NCBI RefSeq assembly: GCF_014191715.1
Contig: NZ_JACHWY010000001.1
Span: 806,001 to 870,000 of the forward strand
Source: Litorivivens lipolytica
GTDB lineage: Bacteria > Pseudomonadota > Gammaproteobacteria > Pseudomonadales > Spongiibacteraceae
Length of the DNA: 64,000 bases
Reading direction: 5' to 3'
Part shown: piece by piece, positions 61,901 through 64,000 of the stretch
Numbering within the stretch: position 1 is the stretch's first letter
How the letters are laid out: each line of letters begins with the position of its first letter
Program-made: the position numbers and the translations under genes
The notes under the pieces: model-generated
Told to the model about the DNA's origin: nothing
The model's database searches: none
The model's input: only the letters and a program-made list of their open reading frames with translations

Positions 61901-63673
61901 TTAATAAGTACGTGTTTTCGGCTCAAACGCATCGCGGGTTTTCGGCGCAAAGTTTACTGCGCGTTTGCCCACACGTTTGTCACCGGGGAAGTACATGGAG
62001 TGGCACAGCCAGTTTTCATCGTCACGCTCGGTGTAATCTTCACGGGCGTGGGCACCGCGGCTTTCCTTGCGCTCTTCAGCGGCAATCGCCGTGGCTTCGG
62101 CCACTTCAAACAGGTTGTGCAGCTCCAACGCCTCGATGCGAGCGGTGTTGAAGGCCATGCTCTTGTCTTCGAGGTGGGCGTTATCGATACGCTCACGCAG
62201 CTCGGCCAGTTTCTTGATGCCTTCCTGCATGAATTTCTCGTTGCGGAATACGCCGAAGTGGTTCTGCATGGTGTTTTGCAGTTCCTTGCGCAGGGCTGCC
62301 ACACTTTCGCCGCCAGTGGTGTTATCCAGGGCGTGAATGCGAGAAGCGGCTGCATCGATATCGGTCTCTGTAGCGTCGCGCATTTCGATGCCTTCGCGCA
62401 GAGCCTTCTCGATGTAGAGGCCAGAGGCGCGGCCAAAGACCACCAGATCGAGCAGCGAGTTGCCGCCCAGACGGTTGGCGCCGTGAACAGACACACAGGC
62501 AACCTCACCACAGGCATACAGACCCGGGATAACTTTGTCATTGCCGTTCTCGTCCAGAGTCAGGGCCTGACCGTGGATGTTGGTCGGGATACCACCCATC
62601 ATGTAGTGACAGGTCGGTACAACCGGAATCGGCTCTTTGACCGGATCGGCGTGAGCAAAGGTGCGGCTCAGCTCGCAGATACCGGGCAGACGGCTTTCCA
62701 GAACTTCTTCACCCAGGTGATCAAGCTTCAGATAAACGTGGTCGCCTTCGGGGCCACAGCCGCGGCCGTCGAGGATTTCAAGAACCATAGAGCGGGCAAC
62801 AACATCACGGCCCGCCAGATCTTTGGCGTTGGGCGCGTAGCGCTCCATGAAACGCTCGCCGTCTTTGTTGACCAGATAACCACCCTCACCGCGGCAGCCT
62901 TCTGTTACCAGAACGCCCGCGCCGGCAATACCGGTCGGGTGGAACTGCCACATTTCGATGTCCTGCACCGGGAAGCCGGCACGCAGGGCCATACCGATAC
63001 CGTCACCGGTATTGATGTGAGCGTTGGTCGTAGAGGCGTAGATGCGGCCTGCACCACCGGTGGCGAATACCGTGGCTTTCGATTTAACGTAAACCACTTC
63101 GCCGGTTTCAATACAGATAGCGATAACACCGACAACCGCACCGTCCTGGTTCTTGACGATATCGGTGGCGTACCACTCATTAAAGAAGACCGTGTTGTTC
63201 TTAAGGTTACCCTGATACAGGGTGTGCAGCAGCGCGTGACCAGTACGGTCAGCCGCCGCGCAGGTACGGGCAGCCTGACCACCCTCACCGTATTCCTTGG
63301 ACTGACCACCGAACGGACGCTGGTAAATCCGGCCTTCTTCGGTACGGGAGAACGGCAGGCCCATGTGGTCCAGCTCAAATACCGCTTCGGGGCCCACAGA
63401 ACACATATACTCGATCGCGTCCTGGTCACCGATGTAATCAGAACCTTTAACAGTGTCATACATGTGCCACTGCCACTGGTCATTGGGATCAGCACTGGCG
63501 ATGGCGCAGGTGATACCACCCTGAGCAGACACCGTGTGCGAACGGGTCGGGAAAACCTTAGAGATTACCGCAGTCTTGTAACCGGACTGGGCCAGCTGCA
63601 GGGCCGCGCGCATACCGGCGCCGCCGCCACCGACGATAACGCCGTCGAAAGAAATTGTACGAATCTTACTCAT
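61901..63673 (-). CDS. sdhA: Succinate dehydrogenase flavoprotein subunit
   Basis: Oxidises succinate to fumarate. The 590-aa protein has the FAD motif [18 protein letters not shown], the FAD-linked His in [12 protein letters not shown] (about 45), the substrate loop [21 protein letters not shown] and [11 protein letters not shown]. It lies 3 bp after sdhD and 17 bp before sdhB. Confidence 0.97.
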   Translation of the reverse strand: MSKIRTISFDGVIVGGGGAGMRAALQLAQSGYKTAVISKVFPTRSHTVSAQGGITCAIASADPNDQWQWHMYDTVKGSDYIGDQDAIEYMCSVGPEAVFELDHMGLPFSRTEEGRIYQRPFGGQSKEYGEGGQAARTCAAADRTGHALLHTLYQGNLKNNTVFFNEWYATDIVKNQDGAVVGVIAICIETGEVVYVKSKATVFATGGAGRIYASTTNAHINTGDGIGMALRAGFPVQDIEMWQFHPTGIAGAGVLVTEGCRGEGGYLVNKDGERFMERYAPNAKDLAGRDVVARSMVLEILDGRGCGPEGDHVYLKLDHLGEEVLESRLPGICELSRTFAHADPVKEPIPVVPTCHYMMGGIPTNIHGQALTLDENGNDKVIPGLYACGEVACVSVHGANRLGGNSLLDLVVFGRASGLYIEKALREGIEMRDATETDIDAAASRIHALDNTTGGESVAALRKELQNTMQNHFGVFRNEKFMQEGIKKLAELRERIDNAHLEDKSMAFNTARIEALELHNLFEVAEATAIAAEERKESRGAHAREDYTERDDENWLCHSMYFPGDKRVGKRAVNFAPKTRDAFEPKTRTY

Positions 63674-63676
63674 TGA

Positions 63677-64000
63677 TCAGCTCCACAGAATCCGCAAACC
63701 CCAGATGAGGTAGGTAAACAGCACGACCGCGCATACCGCCTGAAAGGCCAGACGAATTACGGTGCCTTTGGTGCCCATCAGGCGCTCGGTGAAGTAGTCT
63801 GTGGAGATGGCCCACATACCGATCCAGCCGTGTGCTACCAGGGACAACAGGGTTGCTGTGGTCAGTACCTGCATACAGATACCGTCGAAAAATGCCTTCC
63901 AGCTTTCGTAGGTCAGTTCGCCGCCGAAACCCAGCTTGCAAACCATCACCAGCGCAAAAGCCAGCATGATAACGCCGCTGACACGCTGCACGAGCCAGTC
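63677..64000 (-). CDS. sdhD: Succinate dehydrogenase membrane anchor SdhD, 5' end cut off
   Basis: The minus-strand frame enters from the right edge (DWLVQRVSGVIMLAFALV...) and stops at 63677; about 107 residues are visible out of a usual 115. It has three membrane helices and the quinone/heme-side HGWIGMWAISTDYF, with the conserved ELTYESWKAFF between helices 1 and 2. sdhC is beyond the window. Confidence 0.92.
   Translation of the reverse strand, partial: DWLVQRVSGVIMLAFALVMVCKLGFGGELTYESWKAFFDGICMQVLTTATLLSLVAHGWIGMWAISTDYFTERLMGTKGTVIRLAFQAVCAVVLFTYLIWGLRILWS

Noticed and set aside
61748-63676. 642-aa open frame on the plus strand opposite sdhA
   Set aside because: It is the antisense shadow of sdhA, whose domains and Cys/His motifs are complete on the minus strand; the antisense product has no recognisable family features.

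Overview
The window is core chromosome of a marine-type gammaproteobacterium. Gene content and order look like Pseudomonas relatives (Pseudomonadales or Cellvibrionales type): tig-clpP-clpX-lon-hupB-ppiD, fabD-fabG-acpP-fabF-pabC-mltG-tmk-holB-pilZ-tatD, a PHA-granule family gene and a DUF1285 gene. The species was not identified. No prophage, plasmid, CRISPR, insertion sequence or antiphage system is visible, and nearly all DNA is tightly packed housekeeping genes.

Layout. 1-2.6 kb: end of a polyamine ABC importer (potH end, potI, potF) and a small secreted helical protein of unknown function. 2.6-9.9 kb (minus): 4.5S RNA, dnaX, ebfC, recR, rnd, ycgL, ycgN, a membrane protein, a MoxR ATPase and a VWA protein. 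9.9-17.3 kb (minus): DUF4136 lipoprotein, a DegQ/MucD protease, PHA-family protein, DUF1285, phosphoglycerate dehydrogenase, a phosphopantetheinyl transferase, ppiD and hupB. 17.4-23.7 kb: lon, clpX, clpP, tig and tRNA-Leu. 23.8-28.8 kb: a phosphomannose-isomerase-like protein and fadBA. 28.8-37.6 kb: a GH84 hexosaminidase, gcvT, tatD, pilZ, holB, tmk, mltG, pabC, fabF, acpP. 37.6-41.1 kb: fabG, fabD, plsX, rpmF, yceD. 41.1-46.9 kb: maf (yceF type), a HAD phosphatase, rluC and divergent rne. 47-53 kb: an alpha/beta hydrolase, tRNA-Ser, a YccA/BI-1 membrane protein, tusDCBE, a ybiB-type gene, trmA, phhB. 53-64 kb (minus): TCA-cycle genes sdhD(partial)-A-B, sucA-B, lpd, sucC-D.

How the genes work together. 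The clusters cover fatty-acid synthesis and degradation, protein quality control (trigger factor, ClpXP, Lon, PpiD, DegQ), replication clamp loading (DnaX, HolB), tRNA and rRNA modification (Tus relay, TrmA, RluC), and 2-oxoglutarate-to-fumarate metabolism.

The most interesting signals are regulatory or structural rather than a new gene system: a predicted programmed -1 frameshift in dnaX that would make a gamma subunit; a sigma-E-like promoter before the YccA homologue; a sigma-32-like promoter for lon; a near-consensus promoter ending only 9 nt before the yceD start codon (candidate leaderless mRNA); a palindromic operator upstream of fadBA; a long GC-rich inverted repeat between rne and the hydrolase; and a short cytoplasmic GH84 enzyme coupled to gcvT. 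I did not find convincing evidence of a wholly new multi-gene system.
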